Below, in pieces: positions 8,818 through 17,405 of a stretch of DNA of 64,000 nt. The translations under genes were made by a program, and so were the position numbers. The stretch is from Pseudomonas sp. B21_DOA (GTDB taxonomy: Bacteria; Pseudomonadota; Gammaproteobacteria; Pseudomonadales; Pseudomonadaceae): the NCBI GenBank assembly GCA_030544685.1, contig CP086683.1, positions 3,224,001 through 3,288,000 on the forward strand, given 5' to 3'. Below the pieces are notes generated by a model. The model ran no database searches. It had not been told where the DNA came from and saw only the letters and a list, made by a program, of their open reading frames with translations. Position 1 is the first letter of the stretch; each line of letters opens with the position of its first letter.

Positions 8818-9660
8818 TCAGGCGTCGAGTCGCTGTGCCAGCAACGGCAGCAGCGCTTCGCATGATCCTTCAATCTTCAAATCGAGCAGATCATCCGCGC
8901 GGGTCTTGCCCAGGTTGATCGCAATCAGCGGCTTGCCCCGTTCGGCGATGACCCGGCACAGGCGAAACGCCGAATACGCCATCAACGACGACCCCACCAC
9001 CAGCAACCCCGCTGCATTCTCGGCAGCCGCCATCGCCCGTGCCGCCGTCGGCTGCGCCACGTTTTCGCCGAAAAACACTACATCCGGCTTCATCCGCTCA
9101 CCTGCGCAATGGGGGCACTGCGGCACCTGAAAGCGCGCTTCAAATGCTGGATCCAGCAAGGTATCGCCATCCGGCGCCTGCATCGCGTCGACGCCTCTCA
9201 AATAGGGGTTCTGTGCTTCCATCTGCTGCTGGATCACATCGCGCTGGCTGCGCTGCCCGCAATCCAGACACAGCACACGATCCAGCCTGCCATGCAGTTC
9301 GATGACATCGTGGCTACCGGCCTGATCGTGCAGGGTGTCGACATTCTGCGTGATCAACGCGCTGATCCGGCCTCGCTGCTGCAGCGTCGCCAGCGCCTCA
9401 TGCGCGGCGTTCGGCCGGGCCTGGCGCACGCGCGGCCAGCCGAGCATCGCCCGTGCCCAGTAGCGCCGGCGTGATTCCGGGGCGGCGAGAAACTCCTGAT
9501 ACATCATCGGCTGCCGCCCGCGACGGACGCCGTCGCTGTCGCGGTAGTCCGGAATCCCCGAAGGCGTGCTGATGCCAGCGCCGGTCAATACCAGAAAATT
9601 ATCCTCGGCCATGGCCTGCAATAGCGTGTCGAAGTGTTCGCGGATCGGGCTGTCGAGCAT
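8818..9660 (-). CDS. Sir2 family NAD-dependent protein deacylase
   Basis: 280 aa. Sirtuin motifs appear in order: GAGISTPSGIPDYRD (NAD site, about residue 25), TQNVDTLHDQAG, the catalytic His in IELHGRLDRVLC, the zinc ligands CLDC and CPHC, and GSSLMAYSAFRLC. The enzyme removes acyl groups from lysines using NAD, for example on acetyl-CoA synthetase. The chosen ATG has GGAG 8 bases upstream. A GTG nine bases earlier is possible but has no spaced ribosome site. It is convergent with the LysR gene and not obviously co-transcribed with its neighbours. Confidence 0.92.
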   Translation of the reverse strand: MLDSPIREHFDTLLQAMAEDNFLVLTGAGISTPSGIPDYRDSDGVRRGRQPMMYQEFLAAPESRRRYWARAMLGWPRVRQARPNAAHEALATLQQRGRISALITQNVDTLHDQAGSHDVIELHGRLDRVLCLDCGQRSQRDVIQQQMEAQNPYLRGVDAMQAPDGDTLLDPAFEARFQVPQCPHCAGERMKPDVVFFGENVAQPTAARAMAAAENAAGLLVVGSSLMAYSAFRLCRVIAERGKPLIAINLGKTRADDLLDLKIEGSCEALLPLLAQRLDA

Positions 9661-9714
9661 GCTCAGCACTCCAGAATGGGCAGTGCCCGCAGGTTAGCAC
9701 GCGATCCGCATCGG

Positions 9715-10760
9715 TTACTTGCGCGCCTCCAGAATCAGGTTGAACGGTGTCTGCGTGGCGCGACGGAACTGCTTGAACCCAGCCTCGGTGAATACCTTGC
9801 GCAAGCGCATTTCCCCGGCTTGTGCACCGAGCCCCAGGCCGACTTCCTGAGACAGCGAATTGGGTGTGCAGATAAATGTCGAGGCGGCGTAGAACAGACG
9901 CCCGACCGCGTTGAGATTGTCGTCCAGTTTGTCGTTGGCGAACGGTTCGACCAGCAACACCGTGCCATCGTCTTTCAGCGATGCGTAAGCATGCCGAGCA
10001 GCACCGACCGGGTCGCCCATGTCGTGCAGGCAGTCGAAAAAGCAAATCAGGTCGTAGTCGCCACGGGGGTAGTTTTTTGCCGTGCCCTCGAAAAATGTGG
10101 CGCGGTCGCCCACACCACCTTCTTCGGCGCGTTGCGTGGCGACCGTGACTGACGGCGCGTGGAAGTCGAAGCCGAAAAACTGCGATTTGGGAAACGCCTG
10201 AGCCATGATCACCGTCGAGGCGCCGTGTCCGCAGCCGACGTCGGCAACCTTGGCGCCGCGCTCCAGTCTGGCCACTACACCGTCCAGTGCCGGTAGCCAT
10301 TCAGCGATCAGATGACCTTTGTAGCCGGGGCGGAAGAAGCGTTCGGTGCCGCTGAACATACAGGGGTGGTGATCGCCCCAGGACAGACCACCATTGCCGC
10401 GCATGGCTTTGACCAGTTTGTCTTTGTCATGGACAAACGACGCCACCACGCCGAGTCCACCGGCGACGTACACGGGGAATCTTCCACGGCGAGCGCCAGC
10501 GCCTGTTCTTCCGGCAAGCGAAACTGACCGTCAAGGTGATCCATATAGCCCGATGCGGCATGGGCGCTGAGCCATTCGCGCACCAGGCGCGGATTGCAGG
10601 TGGTTTTGGCTGCGAGGGCTTCGGGGCTGATCGGTTGGCTGTCGGCCATGGCCCGGTACAGACCGAGCTCTTCGCCAACGATGACATTGGCCAGCATCGC
10701 CGCGCCACCCATGTCGTTGACCAGTTTGCCCATGAATTCGTTGAGCTTCGCCTCATTCAT
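9715..10760 (-). CDS. Class I SAM-dependent methyltransferase, one frame break
   Basis: 348 aa after restoration. The N-terminal winged-helix part (residues 1-90, ANVIVGEELGLYRAMAD) is followed by a Rossmann methyltransferase core with the SAM motif KVADVGCGHGASTVIMAQ (about 180). The two halves are in different frames, split at a C-run (GGGG on the plus strand, 10474-10477). One added C gives VEDSPVYVAGGLG and a single chain. An AGGAG site precedes the ATG. This layout resembles the methyltransferase-11/dimerisation-domain proteins common in Pseudomonas. The substrate is unknown. Confidence 0.85.
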
Positions 10761-10909
10761 CACGTGTGCTCCTGAAACAGGATCACCGTCCGGCGGCGTT
10801 GAATGTCGAGGCAGGCGCCACCGGGCGGTGGTCACGGATAGGGGCAGGGCACAGCAGAAGTCCTGCGGCCCCCTCGACTGGGTAATGAATGAGTCTAGAC
10901 TCCTTTTGC

Positions 10910-11955
10910 TCAATCAGTGCCCAGCCATCGGGGCGGGAACGGGTGTTGACCATAGAAACTGCGCAGCTGTGTCAGGTCGTGTTCATACCAGCAGCGCAGC
11001 CATCGCTGATACTGTGCTTGTGCGAGCGGTCGCAGTAGCGGTCGGAACCAGCCGTCGTGAATGGCTTGAGCGGCCTGCATGCCGCTCATCAACGCCTTGA
11101 GCACCCCGTGCGACGAAGCCGGGTCGAGCCGGCTTGCAGCATCACCCACAAGAAAGTACCCATCACCGGCCACAAACTCGCTTATGCGCCAGCTCACATC
11201 CGCACCGCGTATCGGGCCCGCCTGCGGTAATGCCTGCAGGTCTGCGGGCAATATTCGCAGGCAAGGATTTATCCCCGGCGTAGCCTCGGCTTCCAGCGTC
11301 AGGTGTGTCCAGTGCAGCAACTGTGCCTTGACCTGAGCGATCCAGGTCCAGCCATCAGGGGTAGCCAGCAAATGCGGATGGCTTGCGTAGGGCTCGCAGC
11401 GACCCTGCAAATAACCGTAGCGAGCCACCAACGCAGGAGAATCGATTTGTTCCGTCAGGTGCAGTTTGCGGCCAAGCCAGCCGGTAGCTCCACTGGCGTC
11501 GATCAAATACAAGGCAGAAAGGCAGCCGCTGTCGGTCTCCACACCGATGACTCGGCGCCCATGGGTGAGCACCTGCTGCGCCCGACATGGCTGATACACC
11601 TCGACCCCCGTGGACGCCGCTTGCTGCAACAACGCCCTGTCCAATTGCGCGCGGCTGATATGGAAGCCGCGCCATGGGCCATTTGCATCCGTGCCGAAAG
11701 CGTTGAAACGCGCCGGGCCGTGCCAGTGCACCCATTGACCTTCAAAGCGCAGAGTCGACGAGGCACCGAGCAGATCGGCGATGCCGAGCTGTCGCAATAA
11801 CGGTTCGATCCCCGGATGCAGGCTTTCGCCGGGGCGGAATCGGGAAACGCGTGCCGTTCGAGCAAAGCCACGCGCAACCCTCGGCGGGCACAACTGATGG
11901 CGCTGGCGCAGCCCGCAGGGCCTGCGCCAATCACCACAACATCAAAGTGTTTCAT
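10910..11955 (-). CDS. LodB/halogenase-like FAD-dependent oxidoreductase, one frame break
   Basis: 348 aa after restoration. The N terminus has the dinucleotide-binding motif FDVVVIGAGPAGCASAISCARRGLRVALLER, the middle has LIDASGATGWLGRKL, and the C-terminal FAD motif is YFLVGDAASRLDPASSHGVLKAL. This is the flavoprotein type of tryptophan halogenases, geranylgeranyl reductases and the LodB/QhpG maturases. A missing C in CCC (plus strand GGG at 11842-11844) separates HAFP from RFRPGESLHPG. It overlaps the 104-aa gene by 14 bp and is the last gene of the operon. By analogy with LodB it may modify an amino-acid side chain in a partner protein (inference). Confidence 0.8.
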
Positions 11956-12256
11956 CAGCGATCTGCCAGGCCCCTGCATCCTGTTTCATCAGGATGGTAT
12001 CGGCGCTGACGAACAACAGGACCTGTCGCTCCACTTCGACGTGACGCAATTTGAAATCATCATCGGCAGTGCTGACAGCCCCGCGCTTGTACATCGAAAA
12101 ACGCTGCACCCAGCCCTCGAGAACAACGCCGGCTTCCTGCTGGGCCGTATCGAGTTCGTTGTCCGGTTGCTGCACCTCGAGAAACGACAGCAGCGGCCAG
12201 GCATTGCGCTGGGCGTTGTCATCGTCAGCGCCAAGCACCTGATAAACCCGATGCAT
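11942..12256 (-). CDS. Small protein of unknown function in flavoprotein operon
   Basis: 104 aa, not recognised. It has no signal peptide, no membrane segment and no cysteine. Three tryptophans (NAWPLL, EGWVQRF, GAWQIAD) and an acidic character stand out. It could have an alpha+beta fold of the NTF2/SnoaL-like type, but I cannot support that. It lies 50 bp after the 605-aa gene and its end overlaps the start of the FAD gene, so it is made with both. Confidence that it is a gene rests on the coupling and tight packing. Confidence 0.65.
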   Translation of the reverse strand: MHRVYQVLGADDDNAQRNAWPLLSFLEVQQPDNELDTAQQEAGVVLEGWVQRFSMYKRGAVSTADDDFKLRHVEVERQVLLFVSADTILMKQDAGAWQIADETL

Positions 12257-12306
12257 CGAAACGACCCGCCGCTCATACGCGGGTTGTGATGTGCGGCCGG
12301 TCAGGC

Positions 12307-14123
12307 TCAGGGAAAAAGCCCGTCCAGGGCGACCTGGGTGTAATCGGCGTGGGCATAGGCGTGGTACTGGGCAAACAGGCGATTGTCTTGAACGATGAGT
12401 TGCGGACCCGGCTGATCGTCCCAGGCAATGGCACCGTGCTGGTTAATTTCCTGATCGGTCAACGGGATGATGGTGTGCAGACTTGAACGTGGTTCGAAAA
12501 CGCGCACCGAGTCCGGTGCCACCCCGGCCAGAAGGAGCCCAGAGCCGCGCAGATTTTCGCATCTTCGGGAAACGGGCTTGCCATCTGATAGCCGGCCAAC
12601 ACATTGATCCATTGCGCATCGGAAGTTTTCTGTCGAATCCAGCCTACTTCCCAGCCCGGACCGAAAACCCCGGCGGCGCCGTCGGGCAGCGAGGAAGGTC
12701 GCGAACTCTGAGCGAGCGGCATTTGCGATGACGTGCGCAGGCGCGGTTCAGCCGAAGCGACAATCGCCGTCACCCCTCGATCCTTGTCAGAAAACAACTG
12801 ATCCTTGAGATTCAGGTTGGCGCAATACCGCACGTTGGAAAGCGCTTCGAGGCGGGCGTGCCAAATGTCGGGATCGGGGAAAAGCGGCTCTTCCCGGACC
12901 CAGCGCAGCAGTTTGCGCTGACTGCACAGTGGGTAAAAATCCGGAGGGCCGATAATCGAATAGGCAGCCACCGTCGGCAGCAGGTCGTTGAGGACCGGGC
13001 AGTGTGGCCGAACCCATCCGTCAGCTGTCGCGTCTTGGTAGTGCAGGGCCTCATAACCGCCTGCACGCACCAGCGCTTCGACATCGGGGTGGTTGTTCAA
13101 ATCATTGATGCTGCCGTCTGCGTCAACCTTGTGTCGGCCATGCACCATGCCGCCGGTGTTGGCTGGCATCAGAAACGATAGCGGTCGGCCCTCGAGTCTG
13201 GCGGGCTCGACCAGCCGTGCTTTCGGCTCTGGCAGCAGCAGTCCGGTGCCGAAATCCTCCACAGTTGCCCAGGCAGCCAGATCATCGGTCACGACAAAGG
13301 GCGGCTGGCTGATCTGCGGTTCCGCCCAGCCGGTGCCACTGTGACGTAAATGGATGTGCCGCAACTTCTCGTTGATCTGATGATTTTCCAGGGTCACCGC
13401 CAGTTGCAGGCCCGCCAGGCACTGGTCGCCATCGAACAGCTTGTGCAGCGGCACCCAGAAATCCAGCTCGGGATCGACGTCGGCCTGAAAGTCCATCGGC
13501 CCGAAGCGCTGCGCATCACCACGCAATTGCATGGCAATGTACGCGCTGTAGCGCACCGGCATGACCCGGATGCCATGGGCGTCGCCGTCGACAAAGGGCA
13601 GGAAGCATCGCTGTCTGGCGTCATACCGGGCAGGCATCGTGCCGACGCGGGCAATGCCGGTGCGCGAAAAGCAAAGATCGGCGTGTCGGCCGTGCACGGT
13701 GTCGGCCGCGCAGCGATATTCACTGGCAAAGGCCACTACCACCAAGGGCGCGCCAGCGGCGGTCAGGCGCAGTTGATCGAGGGTGGGCGGGGCGATGCTG
13801 TAGACATAGTTCAGAACGGTTTCGATTTCGCCCTGAGTCGGCAACAGCAGCAGATCCGTTCCGGTTTCGTCGACGGTCACTTGCGGTGATGCCAGCGCGT
13901 GATACAGCAAGCTGCGCGAGGGCGCCGCCGCTTCGATTGCGCAGACTCCGTCGGGGTCGAAATCTTCGAATCCGCTCAGGCAGCGATTAACCGTCAGTGG
14001 TCGTCGCAGCTCGGCTGCCAGTGGCTCTGCCAACAGATCAAGACCATGGGCCAACATCAGCGAACGCCAGCCGCCGGGCGCCAGCCGATGACATACCTGG
14101 GTGACGGATTCGAGCAGAGTCAT
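12307..14123 (-). CDS. Large protein of unknown family, partner of LodB-like flavoprotein, one frame break
   Basis: 605 aa after adding one G at a G-run (plus strand CCCC 12522-12525); as read it goes out of frame after residue 534. It has no signal peptide or membrane segment, so it is probably cytoplasmic. Mid-protein it reads FSRTGIARVG, and near the end ICAALGSFWPGVAPDSVRVFEP (Cys525, Trp532). A cysteine followed by Phe-Trp-Pro near the C terminus, together with a LodB-like partner gene, recalls LodA/GoxA-type oxidases whose tryptophylquinone is built from a Cys and a Trp. I cannot show homology, and the typical LodA N-terminal motif is not clear. A GAGGATC ribosome site precedes the ATG. 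It is the first gene of the operon, downstream of a perfect inverted repeat. Confidence 0.75.
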
Positions 14124-14170
14124 GGCTGATCCTCGTTACGGTTCGCGAGCCGTCATCAAACAGCACAGGG

Positions 14171-14214
14171 CAGACGCCTCGCTACTGTCAGGTCTGACAG
14201 TAGCGAGGCGTCTG
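14171..14214. promoter_or_regulatory. Perfect 21-bp inverted repeat in operon leader
   Basis: CAGACGCCTCGCTACTGTCA plus G, a GT spacer, then the exact complement. It lies 48 bp upstream of the start of the 605-aa gene. There is no T-run after the stem in either direction, so it is not a normal terminator. It may be an operator, a transcript hairpin in the leader, or the scar of a small element. Confidence 0.7.
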
Positions 14215-14341
14215 CGCATGCATAACCATAGGGGCTTCGCCCGGGCGCAACAGTCGGGAAATTCCGGCGAGGTTGTAGGCAGATGCCTGCTGTTCGGATG
14301 GAAACAGCAGGGCGGCAGGAGGGAAATTTAAACAGTGGCTG

Positions 14342-15652
14342 TCAGCCGTGCAGCGGCAACTTCAGTTCAGCGCACAGCCCGCCGCCTTCACGATTGCTCA
14401 ACAGCAGCGAGCCACCCAGCGCCATCGCCAATTGCTGGGCGATCGCCAATCCGAGCCCGGTACCGCCGGTGTCGCGATTGCGCGAGTTTTCCACGCGGTA
14501 GAACGGTTCCAGCACCTGCGCCAGTTCGGCCTCGGCGATGCCCGGGCCGCGATCGAGGACTTTCACCGACAGGCTGTTGCCCTGCGCTTCGACCTGCAAT
14601 TGCGCGGCGCCGGCGAATTTCAGGGCGTTGTCGGTCAGGTTCACCAGCACCCGACGCAGGGCTTGCGGACGGGTTTCGATTACCGCTTTGCTTTTGCCGC
14701 CGAGCTGAACGTCCTTGCCCATGTCCTGATAGTCGAAGACCAGGCTGTCAAGGAACGAGTCGAGATCGGTACGGCGGCTTTCTTCGGTGGCGCCATGAAT
14801 GCTGCGGGCATACGCCACGCCTTCGCGCACCAGATGCTCGATCTCGCCGAGATCGCTGCTCAGTTTGTCTTTCTCGACCGAGTCGTCCATGAACTCTGCG
14901 CGCAATTTCATCCGGGTGATCGGCGTTTGCAGGTCATGGGAAATCGCCGCCAGCAGTTGCATGCGTTCTTTGAGGTAGGCGGCGATGCGCGTCTGCATTG
15001 CGTTGAAGGCCCGTGCGGCGTGGACCACTTCGGTCGGCCCTTGCTCGTCGAGTTTGATCGGATGGGCGTTGGGGTCGAGGGTTTCCACCGCGTTGGCGAG
15101 GCGGGTGAGAGGACGGATGGCGATGCGCACCGCGAGCCAGGTGCAGAGGATCAGCAACGCCAGTTGGCCGAGCAGCACCACCGGCAACCACGGCGACAAC
15201 GGCACCATCGCCGGACGGATATCGATGGTCACCGGGCTGCCGTCGCTCAGGCGCAAGTGGCCCTGGAAATGTTGTCTCGGCCCGCCGGGAACTTCGGTAA
15301 ACACGATGGGATAAGTGTCGCCGATGGCGGCCGTAATCGAGGCGATCGCGACGGACTTTTCAGCCGAGGTCACCGGCATGCCCGGTTCGCCCTCATTGAG
15401 CAGGTAGCCGTAGTTGCGCCGGGCCAGACGCGGCAACCAGGCCTCGCGTTCAGCGGCGGGCAGGCGATCGAGGATTGCCATCGAGGTCGAGACGTCGGTT
15501 TCGAGGTTGCCGAGCATGGTGCTTTTCGCGCTCTGGTAACGCTCGTAATACTGCGCGCCGAACGACAGGCCCTGCGCCAGAATCAGCCCGATCAGAAAGA
15601 TCAGCGACAGGCGCGAGGCAAGGGTACGCGGCCATTGCAGCTTCAGTTTCAT
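14342..15652 (-). CDS. Sensor histidine kinase (two-component)
   Basis: 436 aa. It has an N-terminal membrane segment (about 12-32), a periplasmic sensor region, a second membrane segment (about 158-178), HAMP, the HisKA box LLAAISHDLQTPITRMKLRAEFM with the phosphorylated His, and an ATPase domain with NLTDNALKF and DRGPGI...GTGLGLAIAQQL. Its start overlaps the response-regulator stop (ATGA). It sits divergent from two exported proteins and dipZ, as the P. aeruginosa PA2479-PA2480 system does near dipZ, so it probably senses an envelope signal (inference from context). Confidence 0.92.
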   Translation of the reverse strand: MKLKLQWPRTLASRLSLIFLIGLILAQGLSFGAQYYERYQSAKSTMLGNLETDVSTSMAILDRLPAAEREAWLPRLARRNYGYLLNEGEPGMPVTSAEKSVAIASITAAIGDTYPIVFTEVPGGPRQHFQGHLRLSDGSPVTIDIRPAMVPLSPWLPVVLLGQLALLILCTWLAVRIAIRPLTRLANAVETLDPNAHPIKLDEQGPTEVVHAARAFNAMQTRIAAYLKERMQLLAAISHDLQTPITRMKLRAEFMDDSVEKDKLSSDLGEIEHLVREGVAYARSIHGATEESRRTDLDSFLDSLVFDYQDMGKDVQLGGKSKAVIETRPQALRRVLVNLTDNALKFAGAAQLQVEAQGNSLSVKVLDRGPGIAEAELAQVLEPFYRVENSRNRDTGGTGLGLAIAQQLAMALGGSLLLSNREGGGLCAELKLPLHG

Positions 15653-16389
15653 GCCGACGCCCCGAGCAGTTCGACCGGCAACGAAAACACATAACCTTCA
15701 CTGCGCACGGTCTTGATATAGGCCGGCTCGCGGGCATCGTCGAGCAGCCGCTGACGCAAACGACTCACCAGCAGATCAATGGAACGATCGAACAGATCGG
15801 CCTCGCGGCCCTGGGTCAGGTTGAGCAGTTGATCGCGGCTGAGCACCCGTTGCGGGTGGTCGAGGAACACCCGCAGCAGGCGATATTCGGCGCCACTGAG
15901 AGCAACCATGGTGCCGTCACTGTCGAGCAGGTGCCGGGCCGAGGTGTCCAGTTGCCAACGACCGAACGCCAGCAGGCGTCCGGCTTCGGTGACCACTAGG
16001 TTCGGCGGCAACATGCGGGTGCGGCGCAACACAGCGTTGATCCGCGCCAGCAGTTCACGGGCGGCGAAGGGTTTGGTCAGGTAATCGTCGGCGCCCATTT
16101 CCAGGCCGATGATGCGGTCGGTCTCATCGTTGCGCGCGGTGAGCATCAGCACCGGCGTCGCCTTGTGTTTGCCGACGCGCAATTCGCGGCACAGCTGCAG
16201 ACCATCGTCGCCGGGCATCATGATGTCGAGCACGATCAGGTCGACGGTATTGGCATCGAGAAAACTGCGCATCTGCCGGCCATCGGCGACGACTGTCGTG
16301 CGCAGACCGTTTTTCTTCAGGTAGTTGCCTACCAGTTCACGGATCTCGCGGTCGTCGTCGACGATGAGAATGTGATCGACATGTTCCAT
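15649..16389 (-). CDS. OmpR-family response regulator
   Basis: 246 aa. The receiver domain (1-120) has HILIVDDDREIREL, the phospho-acceptor Asp in DLIVLDIMMPGDDG and the switch Lys in DDYLTKPF. A C-terminal winged helix (about 150-240) contains LSGAEYRLLRVFLDHPQRVLSRDQLL and YIKTVRSEGYVFSLP. It forms an operon with the kinase downstream. The 295-bp divergent promoter region holds two copies of a spaced dyad that is a good candidate for its own binding site. Confidence 0.94.
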   Translation of the reverse strand: MEHVDHILIVDDDREIRELVGNYLKKNGLRTTVVADGRQMRSFLDANTVDLIVLDIMMPGDDGLQLCRELRVGKHKATPVLMLTARNDETDRIIGLEMGADDYLTKPFAARELLARINAVLRRTRMLPPNLVVTEAGRLLAFGRWQLDTSARHLLDSDGTMVALSGAEYRLLRVFLDHPQRVLSRDQLLNLTQGREADLFDRSIDLLVSRLRQRLLDDAREPAYIKTVRSEGYVFSLPVELLGASA

Positions 16390-16468
16390 CGGTTCAAGCC
16401 TCTATAAAAGGGAATGCCGTGCAGTCTATAGCGCCGTAGACCGCACGCCTGCCTGCCTTTGTATTGCA

Positions 16469-16563
16469 GTGTATCTGCCGCAGCGGCGGATACACGCCGA
16501 CGCAAAAACGCGATTTCCTGCGGGTTTTGTATCCCTGTGTATCTACACACGGCGTGGATACAC
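16469..16563. promoter_or_regulatory. Two GTGTATC-N13-GATACAC dyads in divergent promoter region
   Basis: The half-sites GTGTATC (16469-16475) and GATACAC (16489-16495), separated by 13 bases, are repeated with the same 13-base spacing at 16537-16543 and 16557-16563. An extra TGTATCC half-site lies at 16528. Half-sites are 20 bp start to start, about two helical turns. The position between the response-regulator and DUF2790/dipZ operons fits a regulator-binding region. Confidence 0.75.
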
Positions 16564-16684
16564 AACGAGTGATTCTCGTCCTTTCCTGACACAGACGCGA
16601 TACCTCGAAGGCCTCAAATAGGCTCCATCGAGGCACACACAGAGCGCCTCGGCTCAAACCCACTGAAGCCTTGAGGACTACACC

Positions 16685-16948
16685 ATGAACAACAAATCCG
16701 TATTCGCCGCCTGCCTGTTCGCCGCTCTGAACATCTGCACCCTGTCGGCCCACGCCGAAGCTGACGTCAGCCGGCAAACCTACACCTACGGCACGCATCT
16801 GGATATCCAGAAAGTGCTGTCGATGACCGAGGACACTTCGGTGACCTGCGGCATCACCGAAGCGCGCATGACCTACCTCGATTCAGCCGGCAAAACCCGC
16901 GAGCTGGATTACAGCAAATTCGCTGACGGCTGCAACAACCAGAACTGA
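16685..16948 (+). CDS. DUF2790 family exported protein
   Basis: 87 aa. The signal peptide (about 1-24, ends SAHAEA) is followed by the DUF2790 pattern YTYGTHLDIQKVLSMTE....CGITEARMTYLDSAGKTRELDYS. These small periplasmic Pseudomonas proteins have no known biochemical function but are often controlled by two-component systems and respond to metals or stress. It is the first gene after the paired dyads and is followed 33 bp later by a second exported protein and then dipZ. Confidence 0.88.
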   Translation: MNNKSVFAACLFAALNICTLSAHAEADVSRQTYTYGTHLDIQKVLSMTEDTSVTCGITEARMTYLDSAGKTRELDYSKFADGCNNQN

Positions 16949-16981
16949 GTCACCCCCACTTTTTCTGCAAGGAGTTTTGCC

Positions 16982-17320
16982 ATGAACAACGTCTCGCGCT
17001 TTCTGACCGCAGCCGCCTTCGCCTTCACCGGTGCCGCCGCTCACGCCAACAGTGCTGTAGAACAAAGCAGTTGCGCCAGCAGCACCTGCTTCCAGCTGAC
17101 CACGGTAGCGAAGGAGGGCAGCGATGCCTTGATCGCCGCTGACGGCTCCAGCCGTACACCGCAGGGGCAGATGGTTGCCGCTGATGGTTCCAGCCGTACG
17201 CCGCAGGGACAGACGCTTGCCGCTGATGGCTCAAGCCGCACGCCGCAGGGCCAACTGGTCGCGGAGAACGGTGCCAGTCGCACGCCGCAAGGGCAGTTGC
17301 TCGACGGCCAGACCGCATGA
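16982..17320 (+). CDS. Exported protein with four 14-residue DGSSRTPQGQ repeats
   Basis: 112 aa. The signal peptide (about 1-22, ends AHA) is followed by a short region with two cysteines (SSCASSTC) and then four tandem 14-residue units at 50-63, 64-77, 78-91 and 92-105, of the form xxAADGSSRTPQGQ. The last unit is altered (AENGASRTPQGQ). The repeats are hydrophilic and probably unstructured. The DNA repeats are nearly identical (42 bp), suggesting recent unit duplication. Genetic linkage to DipZ suggests that its cysteines may be handled by the thiol system (inference). The function is unknown. Confidence 0.8.
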   Translation: MNNVSRFLTAAAFAFTGAAAHANSAVEQSSCASSTCFQLTTVAKEGSDALIAADGSSRTPQGQMVAADGSSRTPQGQTLAADGSSRTPQGQLVAENGASRTPQGQLLDGQTA

Positions 17321-17405
17321 GGCACGGCGTAAATAAAGCAGGCTAGCGAGGGCGTTTCCCTCGCTGGCCGGTTGCGCGCCCAGCCCCCATTTCAAGGTGA
17401 TCCCT

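Noticed and set aside
14171..14214. Terminator for the kinase operon or the flavoprotein operon
   Set aside because: The stem is long and perfect but has no T-run on either side and a two-base loop, and it lies upstream of the flavoprotein operon on its strand.
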